Source: Porphyromonadaceae bacterium UBA7555
Lineage (GTDB): Bacteria; Bacteroidota; Bacteroidia; Bacteroidales; Muribaculaceae
Reading direction: 5' to 3'
DNA: 43,818 nt
NCBI GenBank assembly: GCA_002478045.1
Contig: DLLT01000059.1
Coordinates: 1 to 43,818 of the forward strand
Positions 8,325-18,633 of the stretch are shown one piece after another. The notes under the pieces are model-generated. The model did not search any database, was not told the origin of the DNA, and worked only from the letters and a program-made list of their open reading frames with translations. The translations under genes were made by a program, and so were the position numbers. How positions within the stretch are numbered: position 1 is the first letter of the stretch; the number at the start of each line of letters is the position of its first letter.

Positions 8325-9073
8325 GCCGCCGGGTCGACATATTATTACGACTGACAGCCGTTGCCGTCTTAACGTTTATAGCCGCCGCCCCCGCCAAAGC
8401 CGGCAATCAGACGCCGACCGAGAGCGACACCCTGCGCATCACGGTCATGGAAAAGCCGATGACCGTCGAAGCGCCCGTAGCCCTCGGCGACAGCAGCATC
8501 CTGGGCACAGACACCCTCAGCGTAGTAGGTGAGTTTGACCCCTTCGGCGACTACGACATATGGGAAGAGCGCGAAGTGGCCTTCAATCCCTCGCCCACAC
8601 GAGCCGTCTGGATGTCGGCGCTGTTCCCCGGACTGGGCCAAATCTACAACCGGCGATGGTGGAAACTGCCACTCGTGGCCGGCGGATTTATGGGCCTTGG
8701 CTACGGCGTATCCTGGAACAACAAGATGCTCAAGGACTACCAGCAAGCCTATCGCGACATTATGGACAACGATCCTACCACTCGGTCGTACATGAATTTC
8801 TTCCCGCCCACCACCACCGAAGATTCGCTGGACAAGCAATGGCTCACCAACCTGCTCAAAAGCCGCAAAGACTACTACCGTCGCAACCGCGACCTCTGCA
8901 TCATATCCATGGTCGGAGTATACCTGCTGGCGATGCTCGATGCCTACGTCGATGCCTCGCTGTCGCATTTTGACATCACACCAGACCTATCCATGGACGT
9001 ACACCCGGCCGTAATACCCGATGCACGATCACGACTTCCGGGATTCGGACTCTGCTGGGCCATAAGTTTTTGA
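8321..9073 (+). CDS. DUF5683 domain membrane protein
   Basis: A 250-residue exported or membrane protein with a DUF5683-like region. An N-terminal hydrophobic segment (about residues 9-27) ends in PAKA and may be a signal peptide. The conserved block around ALFPGLGQIYNRRWWKLP (about residues 101-118) precedes a hydrophobic stretch (GGFMGLGYGV), and a second one (IISMVGVYLLAMLDAYVDA) lies near residue 210. The ALFPGLGQIYN motif is typical of small membrane proteins with a TM2-like arrangement. The start is a TTG whose last two bases form the parB stop (TTGA overlap), which implies coupling to parB. Function is unknown. Its position between parB and a cell-wall lytic enzyme suggests an envelope role tied to segregation or division. 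Confidence 0.8.
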   Translation: MSRRVDILLRLTAVAVLTFIAAAPAKAGNQTPTESDTLRITVMEKPMTVEAPVALGDSSILGTDTLSVVGEFDPFGDYDIWEEREVAFNPSPTRAVWMSALFPGLGQIYNRRWWKLPLVAGGFMGLGYGVSWNNKMLKDYQQAYRDIMDNDPTTRSYMNFFPPTTTEDSLDKQWLTNLLKSRKDYYRRNRDLCIISMVGVYLLAMLDAYVDASLSHFDITPDLSMDVHPAVIPDARSRLPGFGLCWAISF

Positions 9074-9143
9074 CATACAACAGCAAGTCCACATCTCCAC
9101 ACATCCTAACCAACCATTACAGCAAAAAAACATTCCCTCGCCA

Positions 9144-10862
9144 ATGTCCAAAATAAAGACACGCCTCATATCCGCCGCCGTTGCCGCCATCCTTGGCACC
9201 ACGGCATCCTCTGCCGCACTGACAGTACGCTCCATAGCCGCCGACACCCTCAGCGCCGACAATATCGTCGTTCCCGAAAGTTTCGAGATCGATACGCACA
9301 AGATGATGCAGAACTGGTATCTGACCAACTACGCCGTACTCGACCGAAACGCCGACCAACGCGCCAACGTCCCCACCACAGACCAGGAATATATCGACCG
9401 TTTGCAACGGATGCCCACCGTCATGGAAATGCCCTACAACAAGATTGTACGCGCTTTCATAAATATGTACGTCGAGCGCAAGAAATCATTGGTCGAGTCG
9501 ATGCTCGGTATGAGCCTCTACTATATGCCCATCTTCGAACAGGCCCTGGACAAATACGGCATGCCATTGGAGCTCAAGTATCTGCCCGTCATCGAATCGG
9601 CGCTCAACCCCACGGCAGTATCGCGCGCAGGTGCTACCGGACTATGGCAATTCATGCTGGATACGGCCAAAGGCATGGGACTCGAAATCAACTCGCTGGT
9701 AGACCAACGTCGCGATCCCTACCTATCCTCGGACGCTGCAGCACGCTACCTCAAACAACTATACAACAGCTACGGCGATTGGTCACTGGCCATAGCCGCC
9801 TACAACTGCGGCCCCGGCAACGTCAATAAGGCATTGCGACGCGCCGGCGGAGGCAAAAAAGACTTCTGGGAAATATACCCCTTCCTGCCTCGCGAAACAC
9901 GCGACTACATCCCGGCATTCATAGCCGCCAATTACGCGATGACCTATTACAACCACCACAACATCTCTCCGGCACTGGCATCGCGCCCCATAGTCACCGA
10001 CACCGTACACGTCAATAAGCGCGTTCACTTCCAGCAAATTTCGGACGTCATGGGCATATCCATGGACGAATTGCGTATACTCAACCCCCAGTATCGCACC
10101 GACGTCATCCCCGGAGACATCCATCCCTACGCACTCGTGCTCCCCAACATCCAAGCCTACTGCTACATAGCCAACGAAGACTCCATCGTCAACCATAATG
10201 CCGAGCTGTACGCACGTCGCGATGTCGTCGAGCCCTCCACCGGCGCCACCGTCACCTCCGGAGACGGCGGCCAATATGTCGAAGAAGTCATCGTCAAATA
10301 CCATAAAGTACGTCGCGGCGAAAATCTGGCATCCATAGCACGTCGCTACGGTGTCAGTCAGAAATCCATACGACGCACCAACGGCATAGGCCGCCGCGTC
10401 CGCAGAGGCCAGACACTGCGCATCAACACCATAAAGCGTCGCTACGTACCCGCACCCGCTCAGGCCGACAGCACCGCCACAGCCGACAATAAGCCGCAAG
10501 TAGCCGCAACCGAGGCAAAGGACAGTATCATACCAGAAACCAAGGCCAACGAAACAGCCGAGCCCACGGCACAGACACGCCAAGTGACCGACGCAATGTC
10601 CAACGCCAAAGACAAAGACAAGAAGAAAGAACGTAAGAACTCGCGCAAAAAAGCCGAGAGCAAACCCGTCAAACACAAAGTGAAATCGGGCGAAAACCTC
10701 ACCAAGATAGCCAAGCGCTACGGCGTCACCGTAGACCAACTGCGCAGCGCCAACAACATCTCCGGAGACGACATTCGAGCAGGACAAACACTCACCATAC
10801 CCTCCAAGTCCGCCAAGTCCGGCAAAAAGACATACAAGAAAAAGCGTCGTCGCCGTCGCTAA
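9144..10862 (+). CDS. MltD-like membrane-bound lytic transglycosylase with two LysM domains
   Basis: A 572-residue periplasmic enzyme that would cleave peptidoglycan glycan strands by a non-hydrolytic route, leaving 1,6-anhydro ends. A signal peptide covers about residues 1-25. The SLT domain carries the catalytic Glu151 in VIESALNPTAVS, followed by AGATGLWQFM and the AAYNCGPGNV motif typical of family 1 enzymes. Two LysM peptidoglycan-binding domains follow, one near residues 388-433 (YHKVRRGENLASIARRYGVS) and one near residues 511-556 (HKVKSGENLTKIAKRYGVT). A Lys/Arg/Glu-rich linker separates them, and the protein ends in a very basic tail (KKKRRRRR). It lies 70 bp after the DUF5683 gene on the same strand. 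Its place in a par cluster suggests wall remodelling coordinated with chromosome segregation. Confidence 0.93.
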   Translation: MSKIKTRLISAAVAAILGTTASSAALTVRSIAADTLSADNIVVPESFEIDTHKMMQNWYLTNYAVLDRNADQRANVPTTDQEYIDRLQRMPTVMEMPYNKIVRAFINMYVERKKSLVESMLGMSLYYMPIFEQALDKYGMPLELKYLPVIESALNPTAVSRAGATGLWQFMLDTAKGMGLEINSLVDQRRDPYLSSDAAARYLKQLYNSYGDWSLAIAAYNCGPGNVNKALRRAGGGKKDFWEIYPFLPRETRDYIPAFIAANYAMTYYNHHNISPALASRPIVTDTVHVNKRVHFQQISDVMGISMDELRILNPQYRTDVIPGDIHPYALVLPNIQAYCYIANEDSIVNHNAELYARRDVVEPSTGATVTSGDGGQYVEEVIVKYHKVRRGENLASIARRYGVSQKSIRRTNGIGRRVRRGQTLRINTIKRRYVPAPAQADSTATADNKPQVAATEAKDSIIPETKANETAEPTAQTRQVTDAMSNAKDKDKKKERKNSRKKAESKPVKHKVKSGENLTKIAKRYGVTVDQLRSANNISGDDIRAGQTLTIPSKSAKSGKKTYKKKRRRRR

Positions 10863-10913
10863 TGATAAGCCATATCACAATCGCACATACACACCTTAGT
10901 CCCATATAATATT

Positions 10914-12941
10914 ATGAGTACAAAAGTCCCGGCATCCGACCCCGATGCCATCTTCGAGCAAAAGACACAACCGCTTTCCAACCCGGCGGAATCCATTTCT
11001 GCGGCGGATGTCGACCCCGTAGACCTGCCCGAAAACGCCTTCCGCGAACTGGGCAAAGACGAGAGCTATCGTCCCGTGATGCACCCCGCGCGCCAATACG
11101 CCGAGGTCACACCCTACTCCGTCATCATGGGTTTGGTATTGGCCGTAATATTCAGCGCCGCTGCCGCATACCTCGGTCTCAAAGTCGGTCAGGTATTCGA
11201 AGCCGCCATTCCTATCGCCATCATCGCCGTAGGCTTCAGCAACTGGCGTAAAGTACAAAATCCTCTGGGCCAGAACGTCATCATCCAGTCCATCGGCGCC
11301 TGTTCGGGCGTCATCGTTGCCGGCGCCATCTTCACCCTGCCGGCACTGTACATCCTGCAAGCAAAGTTCCCCGAGATTTCGGTCAACTTCCTACAGATAT
11401 TCTTGAGCTCGCTCTTCGGCGGCATCTTGGGCATTCTCTTCTTCATCCCCTTCCGGCGCTACTTCGTCAAAGATATGCACGGCAAGTACCCCTTCCCCGA
11501 AGCGACGGCCACCACGCAAGTGCTCATCAGCGGCAACGCCTCCGGCGCTCAGTCGCAGTCGCGACTACTGATTGTCGCAGCCCTCATCGGCGGCCTGTAT
11601 GACTACATCGTTGCCACCTTCGGCGTATGGTCCGAGACCATCACCACCACAGCCTACACCTGGGGACACGCCATAGCCGACAAATTCAAATTTGTATTCT
11701 CATGCAACACCGGCGCCGCCGTCCTCGGTCTGGGATATATTGTAGGCCTCAAATATGCCTTCGTCATCTTTGCCGGCAGTATCTTCGTTTGGTGGTTTAT
11801 CATTCCGCTGATGGGCAGCGAGTTCGGCTCGGCCCAATTTGCCGGGATGATGCCCGACGAAATATTTAAGCAAGTACGCGGCATCGGCATCGGCGGTATA
11901 GCCATGGCCGGCATCATCGGCATCATCAAATCCTGGGGTGTCATCCGCGAGGCCGTGGGTCTGGCCTCCAAGGAATTCAAGGGCAAGACAGCTGCTCAGA
12001 AGCCCGTACGCTGGCAGTTGGATATTTCGATGAAACACATCACTTATTTCATCGCGTTGGCCCTGGTAGCCGTGCTGCTATTCTTCTGGCTCGGCGTCAT
12101 ACACACCTTCTGGCAGGCCGTCATTGCATGGTTGGTGGTTACGGTTATCGCCTTCCTGTTTACGACAGTAGCAGCCAACGCCATAGCCATCGTCGGCAGT
12201 AACCCCGTAAGCGGTATGACCCTGATGACGCTCATCATCGCCTCCGCCGTATTTGTCGCCATCGGCCTCAACGGCACCGGCGGCATCGTAGCCGCTATGG
12301 TACTCGGCGGCGTGGTATGTACCGCACTGTCCATGGCCGGCGGCTTTGTCACCGACCTCAAAATCGGCTACTGGCTCGGCTCGACACCCCGCAAGCAAGA
12401 AAGCTGGAAATTCCTGGGCACACTGGTGAGCGCAGCCACTGTCGGCGGCGTCATCCTGATGCTAAGCAAAGTCTACGGCTTTGGCGAAAACGGCCTGGCC
12501 GCACCTCAGGCAAGTGCCATGGCCAGTGTCATCGAACCCATGATGATGGGCGGCTCGACACCCTGGATACTATACATCGTCGGCGCCATACTCGCCATAC
12601 TACTCAACTGGTTAGGCGTTCCGGCTCTGGCATTCTGCCTTGGCATGTTCCTGCCGCTACACCTCAACACCCCGATGCTTGTCGGTGGCTTAATCTCGTG
12701 GTTTGTAGGGCGTTCGTCCAAAGACAAAGAAGTCTGCCGTCGTCGCAGCGACCGCGGCACACTGATATCCTCCGGACTTATCGCCGGCGGCGCCCTCTTC
12801 GGCGTATTCTCGGCCATCACCGTCCTGTGCGGACACGAAGCGCCCACCAACGGCGGCGAGGTCCTGCCCCAGGTACTCGGCATCATTGCCTACGCCTGCA
12901 TCATCGCCTACCTGTATATATCCTCGCGCAAAGCCAAGTAA
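10914..12941 (+). CDS. OPT-family oligopeptide transporter
   Basis: A 675-residue inner-membrane protein with more than a dozen hydrophobic segments, fitting the OPT family of proton-coupled peptide or metal-chelate importers. The first conserved block is YAEVTPYSVIMGLVLAVIF, followed by AAYLGLKVGQVFEAAIP; a later block reads FPEATATTQVLISG. A polar N-terminal extension of about 60 residues precedes the first membrane segment. The bacterial branch is mostly uncharacterised, so the substrate (peptide or siderophore-like chelate) cannot be named. It starts 51 bp after the lytic transglycosylase gene and ends 36 bp before the MATE gene, so it may belong to the same unit. The ATG at 10914 is the only start that keeps the usual N-terminal layout. 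Confidence 0.92.
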   Translation: MSTKVPASDPDAIFEQKTQPLSNPAESISAADVDPVDLPENAFRELGKDESYRPVMHPARQYAEVTPYSVIMGLVLAVIFSAAAAYLGLKVGQVFEAAIPIAIIAVGFSNWRKVQNPLGQNVIIQSIGACSGVIVAGAIFTLPALYILQAKFPEISVNFLQIFLSSLFGGILGILFFIPFRRYFVKDMHGKYPFPEATATTQVLISGNASGAQSQSRLLIVAALIGGLYDYIVATFGVWSETITTTAYTWGHAIADKFKFVFSCNTGAAVLGLGYIVGLKYAFVIFAGSIFVWWFIIPLMGSEFGSAQFAGMMPDEIFKQVRGIGIGGIAMAGIIGIIKSWGVIREAVGLASKEFKGKTAAQKPVRWQLDISMKHITYFIALALVAVLLFFWLGVIHTFWQAVIAWLVVTVIAFLFTTVAANAIAIVGSNPVSGMTLMTLIIASAVFVAIGLNGTGGIVAAMVLGGVVCTALSMAGGFVTDLKIGYWLGSTPRKQESWKFLGTLVSAATVGGVILMLSKVYGFGENGLAAPQASAMASVIEPMMMGGSTPWILYIVGAILAILLNWLGVPALAFCLGMFLPLHLNTPMLVGGLISWFVGRSSKDKEVCRRRSDRGTLISSGLIAGGALFGVFSAITVLCGHEAPTNGGEVLPQVLGIIAYACIIAYLYISSRKAK

Positions 12942-12977
12942 CTGACGGACAAACGCACACAGCATAATACAACCTCC

Positions 12978-14309
12978 ATGTCCCGGCGCATCCTGGCGCT
13001 GGCATGGCCATCCATAGCCACCAACGTCACCACGCCGTTGATGGCTATGGTTGATTTGGCCATCGTGGGACACCTCGGCGGTATGACATCCATCGGTGCC
13101 GTGGCTATGGGCGGCGCAATGTTCAATATGCTGTACTGGCTCACCAATTTCCTGCGCATGGGCACCTCGGGCTTCACGGCACAAGCCCACGGCAGCGGCG
13201 ACAAAGACGCTATGTCCGGAACACTGGCTCGTGCATTGGCAGTGGCTCTGGCGCTATCGCTACCCATGATTGCCTTTTCGGGTCTTATTGCCGACGGGAT
13301 GCAAGTATTTATGGCTCCCGAAGGCGGCAAAACCATCGAGCAGGCACGTCGATACTTCGGCACAGCCATTTGGGGCGCTCCTGCGGTATTGGCCACCTAC
13401 TCGCTGTCCGGATGGTTCACCGGAATGCAGGACACGCGACCCGTGCTATTGATGGCCGTGGTGCAAAATGTGCTCAACGTCATACTGTCACTTGCGCTGG
13501 TCTATGCCCTGGATATGGATATCGAGGGTGTTGCCCTGGGTACCGCCGTGTCGCAATGGATAGGCGCAGCCACCGGGCTGGTCGTCAGTGCAAGGCTGCG
13601 ACGGCGAGCAGTCTTGCCTCCGCTACGCAAAGCCATAAGCCGCGCCGGAGTTTCGCTCGGACGCTTTTTCCGCGTCAACGGCGACATCTTCCTGCGCACG
13701 TTATGCCTGGTGTGCGTCACCCTATGGTTTACGCGTCAAGGTGCACGCATCGGTGCCGATGTATTGGCGGCCAACGCCCTGCTTATGCAGCTGTTCATGC
13801 TTTTTTCGTTCTTTATGGACGGCTTTGCCTTTGCGGGCGAGGCTCTGGCCGGGCATTTCTACGGAGCCGGCGATGAAAATTCGCTGCGCCGCTGCGTACG
13901 TGCGCTACTACTTTGTGGCATAACGCTTTCGGCTGTTGTATCACTACTATATGCCGTTGGCGGCAACGTCATACTCGGACTACTGACCGATGATGCCACG
14001 GTCAGTGCCGCGGCAGCCGAATATCTTCCATGGGCCGCAGCCGTACCTATTTGCGGATTTATGGCCTTTGTCTGGGACGGAGTATTCGTAGGGCTGACCC
14101 TGACCCGGCAGATGCTGGCATCCATGGCCATCGCCATGCTGGTATTCTTTGCCATAGACGCCGGAATACCGATGCTTGGCCACACCGACACAACCAGGGC
14201 TCACAACGACTTGCTATGGATGGCCTTCAACGCCTACCTATTGTGCCGAGGCTTAGTCCAGGCCGTATTATTTGCTCGCAAATGTAACGAGCGATGCCAC
14301 CGAGCTTAA
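12978..14309 (+). CDS. MATE-family efflux transporter (DinF-like)
   Basis: A 443-residue inner-membrane exporter with about 12 hydrophobic segments, of the multidrug and toxic compound extrusion family, which uses a Na+ or H+ gradient to expel cationic compounds. The N-terminus has ALAWPSIATNVTTPLMAMVDLAIVG in outline, with the paired P and D residues seen in DinF-like MATE proteins, and LGGMTSIGAVAMG just after. Length is close to the family norm. It lies 36 bp downstream of the OPT gene. The substrate is not evident from the sequence. The next gene has its own promoter at 14394, so this is probably the last gene of its unit. Confidence 0.92.
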   Translation: MSRRILALAWPSIATNVTTPLMAMVDLAIVGHLGGMTSIGAVAMGGAMFNMLYWLTNFLRMGTSGFTAQAHGSGDKDAMSGTLARALAVALALSLPMIAFSGLIADGMQVFMAPEGGKTIEQARRYFGTAIWGAPAVLATYSLSGWFTGMQDTRPVLLMAVVQNVLNVILSLALVYALDMDIEGVALGTAVSQWIGAATGLVVSARLRRRAVLPPLRKAISRAGVSLGRFFRVNGDIFLRTLCLVCVTLWFTRQGARIGADVLAANALLMQLFMLFSFFMDGFAFAGEALAGHFYGAGDENSLRRCVRALLLCGITLSAVVSLLYAVGGNVILGLLTDDATVSAAAAEYLPWAAAVPICGFMAFVWDGVFVGLTLTRQMLASMAIAMLVFFAIDAGIPMLGHTDTTRAHNDLLWMAFNAYLLCRGLVQAVLFARKCNERCHRA

Positions 14310-14393
14310 CCACAGACACAGTCATACATAATAGTAGGTATGCCGGCGCTTAGGAACTAATCGGGAAAGACCGAAAAATACCGACATATAACG

Positions 14394-14425
14394 ATTGTAC
14401 GTTTTACGGAGTATGCTTAACTTTG
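14394..14425 (+). promoter_or_regulatory. Promoter of the TonB-receptor unit (ATTG-N20-TAACTTTG)
   Basis: TAACTTTG at 14418-14425 matches the -7 consensus exactly, and ATTG at 14394-14397 is a near match to -33 TTTG at 20-bp spacing. Transcription would start near 14432, downstream of the in-frame ATG at 14423. This supports the later ATG at 14504 for the receptor. Confidence 0.65.
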
Positions 14426-14503
14426 CAATCGGCAAAAAGGCTCATATGCCTTGTTATGCCGCCTTTCTACGAACCAAACGGCACATCGCCACACAACATA
14501 AAT

Positions 14504-17281
14504 ATGAGCGCTACCACAATCAGACGCATATTTGCGATAATACTTGTCCTGACAACCGTAATACCCGCCGCATTAGCCGTGCGCCTGAGCGGCCGCGTTG
14601 TCGATAAAGCCGATGGCGAGCCGCTGGCCTTCGCCTCCATAGAAGTCAATCCCGGCAAGCATGCCATGGCCACCGATGCCGACGGACGTTGGAATATGGA
14701 TATTCCCGGCGGCAAATACACCGTCACGGCATCCTACGTTGGCTACGCCACCAAGAGCCAGACCGTTACGCTCAGCGATGCCGTCGCACTGGACATCCGG
14801 CTGGAGACCTCCACCACCGTCTTGGGACAAGTGACCGTCACCGCACGCGAAAATCGCGGTATGACCACCTCATCGCGTATCGATCGCTCGGCCATGGAGC
14901 ACCTTCAGCCCACCAGCTTCACCGATATACTCGAGCTGCTGCCCGGCGGAATATCCAAGAACCCCGATATGAGTTCGGCCAACACCATTACGCTACGCGA
15001 AACCGGTGCCGTCAGCGCCACCGGCGAGCGCAGCTCGCTGTCTTCACAATACGCCACGACATCTATGGGTACCGCATTTGTGGTAGACGGAGCACCCATC
15101 AATACCGATGCAAATATCCAGGGCATACCCGGGTCTACAACCTCCGACCCAGAGAGTCAACGCGATGTCACCAACCGCGGCGTCGATATGCGTACAATAT
15201 CCACGGACAACATCGAAAGCGTTGAGATTGTGCGAGGTATACCCTCGGCCGAATACGGCAACCTCACCTCCGGCGTGGTCAATATCAAGCGCATAGCACG
15301 CGCCACGCCGTTCACGGCACGTCTGAAAGTGGACGAGTACTCCAAGCTCTTCTCCTTCGGCAAAGGTCTGGCCCTGGGTAAACACGTGCTCAATATCGAT
15401 GCCGGATGGCTGGACAGCAAAACCGACCCGCGCGACAACCTCGAGAACTACAAGCGAGCCAACGCCTCGGTGCGCTCGCACCTGCACTGGGACGCCTCGG
15501 CCGTCACCACGCTGTGGAACATCAGCGCCGACTACACCGGCAGCTTCGACAACGCCAAAGTTGACCCCGACATCAACTACAACCGCGTAGACGATTACAA
15601 GACACGCTACAATCGTATTGCACTGACCTCAAATCTCAACTTCAATTTCAAGAAAACATTGTGGTTGAGTGCAGTACACCTTTCCACGGCATTTTCTTAC
15701 CAGCACGACCGCCTCGAACGCACACTATTGGTATCGCCGCGCCGCGCCGCCGTGGCCCCCACATCATACGCCGCCGGAGTGCATGACGGCAAACTGCTGC
15801 TGGGCGAATACGTCGCAGATTACGTCAACGACGGTCAGCCGTTGAGTCTCTACCTCAAAGCACGTGCCGGCGGCGCCCTCGGTCCGGACGCGGCACGCCA
15901 CGCTTGGAAATTAGGCGTCGAATACACTCTCTCGAAAAACATCGGCGACGGACAGGTCTATGACCTCGAGCGTCCCCTCTCGGCATCATGGCAGACACGT
16001 CCGCGCGCATTCAAGGACATCCCGGCATTGCACGTGGTCTCAATGTTCCTTGAAGACAACTTCACCGCCATGATAGGGCACAACACCCTTGAACTGCAAG
16101 GCGGTCTGCGCACCATCCAACTGGCCGGACTGCCCGGCGAACGCTATCTGAGCGGGCGTATATACCTCGACCCGCGCGTCAATGCCGTATGGCGTTTCGC
16201 GGCCAACGACAACGACTTCAAACCCTGGGTCGGCGGCGGATGGGGTCTGACAACACGTATGCCTACCGCTGACCAGTTGTATCCCCAGGACGTCTATCTG
16301 GACTTTATGCAACTGAACTATTACAACGCCACCGACCCGGCTCGATTGAGTCGCATCAATCTGCGCACATACATCGAATCACCCGTCAACAACGACCTGC
16401 GCGCCGCACGCAATCGCAAATGGGAAGTACGCACCGGCTTCAACTGGCGCGGCAACGAGTTCTCCATCACCTATTTTGATGAACACATGTCTTCGGGCTT
16501 CCGCTACTCGCCCCATTACAGCGCCTACGCTTACCGCCTATACGATGCCACGGCCATAGATCCGTCCACGCTCACGGCACCGCCCGTCCTCGAAGACCTG
16601 CCCTACACCGACACAAGCATCCTCGGCGGGTATTCGCGCGTCACCAACGGCAGCCGCATCGACAAACGAGGCATCGAGTTCCAGCTAAACACAGTACGAT
16701 GGAAGCCCCTCGAGACCTCGCTTATAATCACCGGCGCATGGTTCCGCACACGATACAGCAACTCGCAAGATATGATGACGCCCGTATCCGCCACCATAGG
16801 CAATGTCGCCGTGAGCGACAAGTATATCGGCGTATATCCCACCGATGACGGACGCATCAACGAGCAATTCAGTACCAACTTCATGTTTGACACCCAGATA
16901 CGCCGCTGGGGGCTGATATTCACCACCACTATCCAATGTCAATGGTGGCTCAAGACACGCCGACTGCGCCAAAACGGTGTTCCCTCAAAGTATCTCAGCG
17001 CCTACGACGGTCAATACCATACGTTCACCGAAGCCGATGCACAAGACCCGATGCTGCGCACGCTCATCATCAGCTATAATGACGACAGCTTCCGCACACA
17101 GACCGTAGCTCCGGCGATATACGTCAATCTCAAAGCCACCAAGAAGATAGGCAATTGGATGAAGATCTCGGCCTTCGTAAACCGCATCATCGATTACCTG
17201 CCCTCGTACCACAGCAACGGCATATTGCTGCGCCGATACTCGTCGGCATACTTCGGAATGGAGGCCAATCTGACATTCTAA
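14504..17281 (+). CDS. TonB-dependent outer-membrane receptor
   Basis: A 925-residue outer-membrane beta-barrel that takes up a ligand using TonB energy. The signal peptide covers about residues 1-26 (IFAIILVLTTVIPAALA). A carboxypeptidase-regulatory-like domain follows (LSGRVVDKADGEPLAFASIEV, then GKYTVTASYVGY), as is usual in Bacteroidota. Next is the plug domain (SFTDILELLPGG, AFVVDGAPI, SVEIVRGIPSAEYGNLTSGVVNI), then the barrel, ending in an aromatic residue (MEANLTF). The start was moved from 14423 because the promoter lies across that ATG and this one gives a clean signal peptide. No SusD-like partner follows; instead a DUF4876 lipoprotein comes next. The substrate is unknown; iron-chelate or peptide uptake is possible but is inference. 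Confidence 0.93.
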   Translation: MSATTIRRIFAIILVLTTVIPAALAVRLSGRVVDKADGEPLAFASIEVNPGKHAMATDADGRWNMDIPGGKYTVTASYVGYATKSQTVTLSDAVALDIRLETSTTVLGQVTVTARENRGMTTSSRIDRSAMEHLQPTSFTDILELLPGGISKNPDMSSANTITLRETGAVSATGERSSLSSQYATTSMGTAFVVDGAPINTDANIQGIPGSTTSDPESQRDVTNRGVDMRTISTDNIESVEIVRGIPSAEYGNLTSGVVNIKRIARATPFTARLKVDEYSKLFSFGKGLALGKHVLNIDAGWLDSKTDPRDNLENYKRANASVRSHLHWDASAVTTLWNISADYTGSFDNAKVDPDINYNRVDDYKTRYNRIALTSNLNFNFKKTLWLSAVHLSTAFSYQHDRLERTLLVSPRRAAVAPTSYAAGVHDGKLLLGEYVADYVNDGQPLSLYLKARAGGALGPDAARHAWKLGVEYTLSKNIGDGQVYDLERPLSASWQTRPRAFKDIPALHVVSMFLEDNFTAMIGHNTLELQGGLRTIQLAGLPGERYLSGRIYLDPRVNAVWRFAANDNDFKPWVGGGWGLTTRMPTADQLYPQDVYLDFMQLNYYNATDPARLSRINLRTYIESPVNNDLRAARNRKWEVRTGFNWRGNEFSITYFDEHMSSGFRYSPHYSAYAYRLYDATAIDPSTLTAPPVLEDLPYTDTSILGGYSRVTNGSRIDKRGIEFQLNTVRWKPLETSLIITGAWFRTRYSNSQDMMTPVSATIGNVAVSDKYIGVYPTDDGRINEQFSTNFMFDTQIRRWGLIFTTTIQCQWWLKTRRLRQNGVPSKYLSAYDGQYHTFTEADAQDPMLRTLIISYNDDSFRTQTVAPAIYVNLKATKKIGNWMKISAFVNRIIDYLPSYHSNGILLRRYSSAYFGMEANLTF

Positions 17282-17355
17282 ACGACGCATATCAGCAAAA
17301 ACACAGGCGTAAATCACTAATAAGCAACACATACTACAACAAACACACTAACTAT

Positions 17356-18633
17356 ATGAAACTGATAAAAATCCTCACACTGCTGTGGCTCGCCATTGCC
17401 ACGCCCGTACTTACATCCTGCGATGATGATCCCGGAGCACAAAATGTCGGGGTGTCCGTAATGCTCACTCTTCCGTCAGACGTGGACGCATCCGCACTGA
17501 CGGACGCCACCTACACCTTCCACAACGTCTCCACCGGTGCGGACTACACCTTCGGCAAAGACGAAGCTCTGAACGTCCTGCCCGGATTGTATGACATATC
17601 CTTCGAGGCACACTACACCCTGCCAAACGGCAATACGGCCACCTTGCGTGCCAACGCCCAAAGCGTCAACATCAACGCCGGACAATCGTCCATAACGCTG
17701 ACTACATACTCCAATATAGAGACCGACGACCTGATAATCTCCGAAATATTCTACACCGGCACGGTCACCTCCACCGGCAAACAATACCTCGGAGACCAGT
17801 ACGTCAAACTCTACAACAACACCGACCACGTAATATACGCCGACGGTCTTACATTCTTCGAAAGCAAATTTCTGACCACCCAAAAGTTCAATTATGATCC
17901 GGACATCATGGGCGAAGCCATCACCGTAGATGCACTCTACACCGTTCCGGGCAGCGGCAAAGACCACCCCGTACAACCCGGCGAATACTTCATCCTCGCC
18001 GATGCCGGCATGGATCACCGCAGCGGCAACCCACTGAGCTTCGACCTCTCGCACGCCGATTTCGAGTGGTACGACCTCTCCACAAGCCCCTCGAATATGG
18101 ATATCGACACCCCCACGCCCAACCTTGACAAATGGTACTGCTACACCAAGAGCTACTTCCTGCTGCACAACCGCGGATTTAAGGCTTACGGCATCGCACG
18201 CATACCCGTGGACAAGGAGACGTACCTCAAAGATTACTATTACACCTACAACTACGACAATGTGACCTCGGCCGGCACATTCCCGATGAGCCAGTCGGCC
18301 TACCGTCTGCCCAACGAATGGGTGGTAGATGTCGTCAACCTCAGCATCGAGTCCAACTACAAGTGGACCGTAACCGCTCCCGCACTGGATAGCGGATGGA
18401 CGTACTGCGGCACCATCGACAAGGACAAGACACGCTACTTCCACGCCGTACGACGCAAACTGCTGCACCTCACCGAGGACGGTCGTGCCATATTCCAAGA
18501 CACCAACAACAGCAGCGCCGACTTCAACGGACATGTTACACCCAGCGAAATCGAGAACCAAGGCACCGCCGTGGACGTCAGCGGCAAGACAGCCACGACA
18601 CGCACTTATGACGGAATTAACCCCATAAAATGA
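17356..18633 (+). CDS. DUF4876 lipoprotein
   Basis: A 425-residue predicted surface or periplasmic lipoprotein. The signal peptide (MKLIKILTLLWLAIATPVLT) ends in the lipobox LTSC, with Cys22 followed by DDD. An N-terminal beta-sandwich-like region (about residues 35-115) precedes the DUF4876 part, marked by LIISEIFYTGTV, GDQYVKLYNNTD and GEYFILADAGMDH, a layout reminiscent of lamin-tail-like modules. The longer in-frame form starting at 17155 overlaps the receptor gene and is rejected. It lies 74 bp after the TonB receptor and overlaps the next gene by ATGA. DUF4876 proteins are commonly linked to TonB receptors; the role, perhaps ligand capture in place of SusD, is inferred from position only. 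Confidence 0.8.
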   Translation: MKLIKILTLLWLAIATPVLTSCDDDPGAQNVGVSVMLTLPSDVDASALTDATYTFHNVSTGADYTFGKDEALNVLPGLYDISFEAHYTLPNGNTATLRANAQSVNINAGQSSITLTTYSNIETDDLIISEIFYTGTVTSTGKQYLGDQYVKLYNNTDHVIYADGLTFFESKFLTTQKFNYDPDIMGEAITVDALYTVPGSGKDHPVQPGEYFILADAGMDHRSGNPLSFDLSHADFEWYDLSTSPSNMDIDTPTPNLDKWYCYTKSYFLLHNRGFKAYGIARIPVDKETYLKDYYYTYNYDNVTSAGTFPMSQSAYRLPNEWVVDVVNLSIESNYKWTVTAPALDSGWTYCGTIDKDKTRYFHAVRRKLLHLTEDGRAIFQDTNNSSADFNGHVTPSEIENQGTAVDVSGKTATTRTYDGINPIK

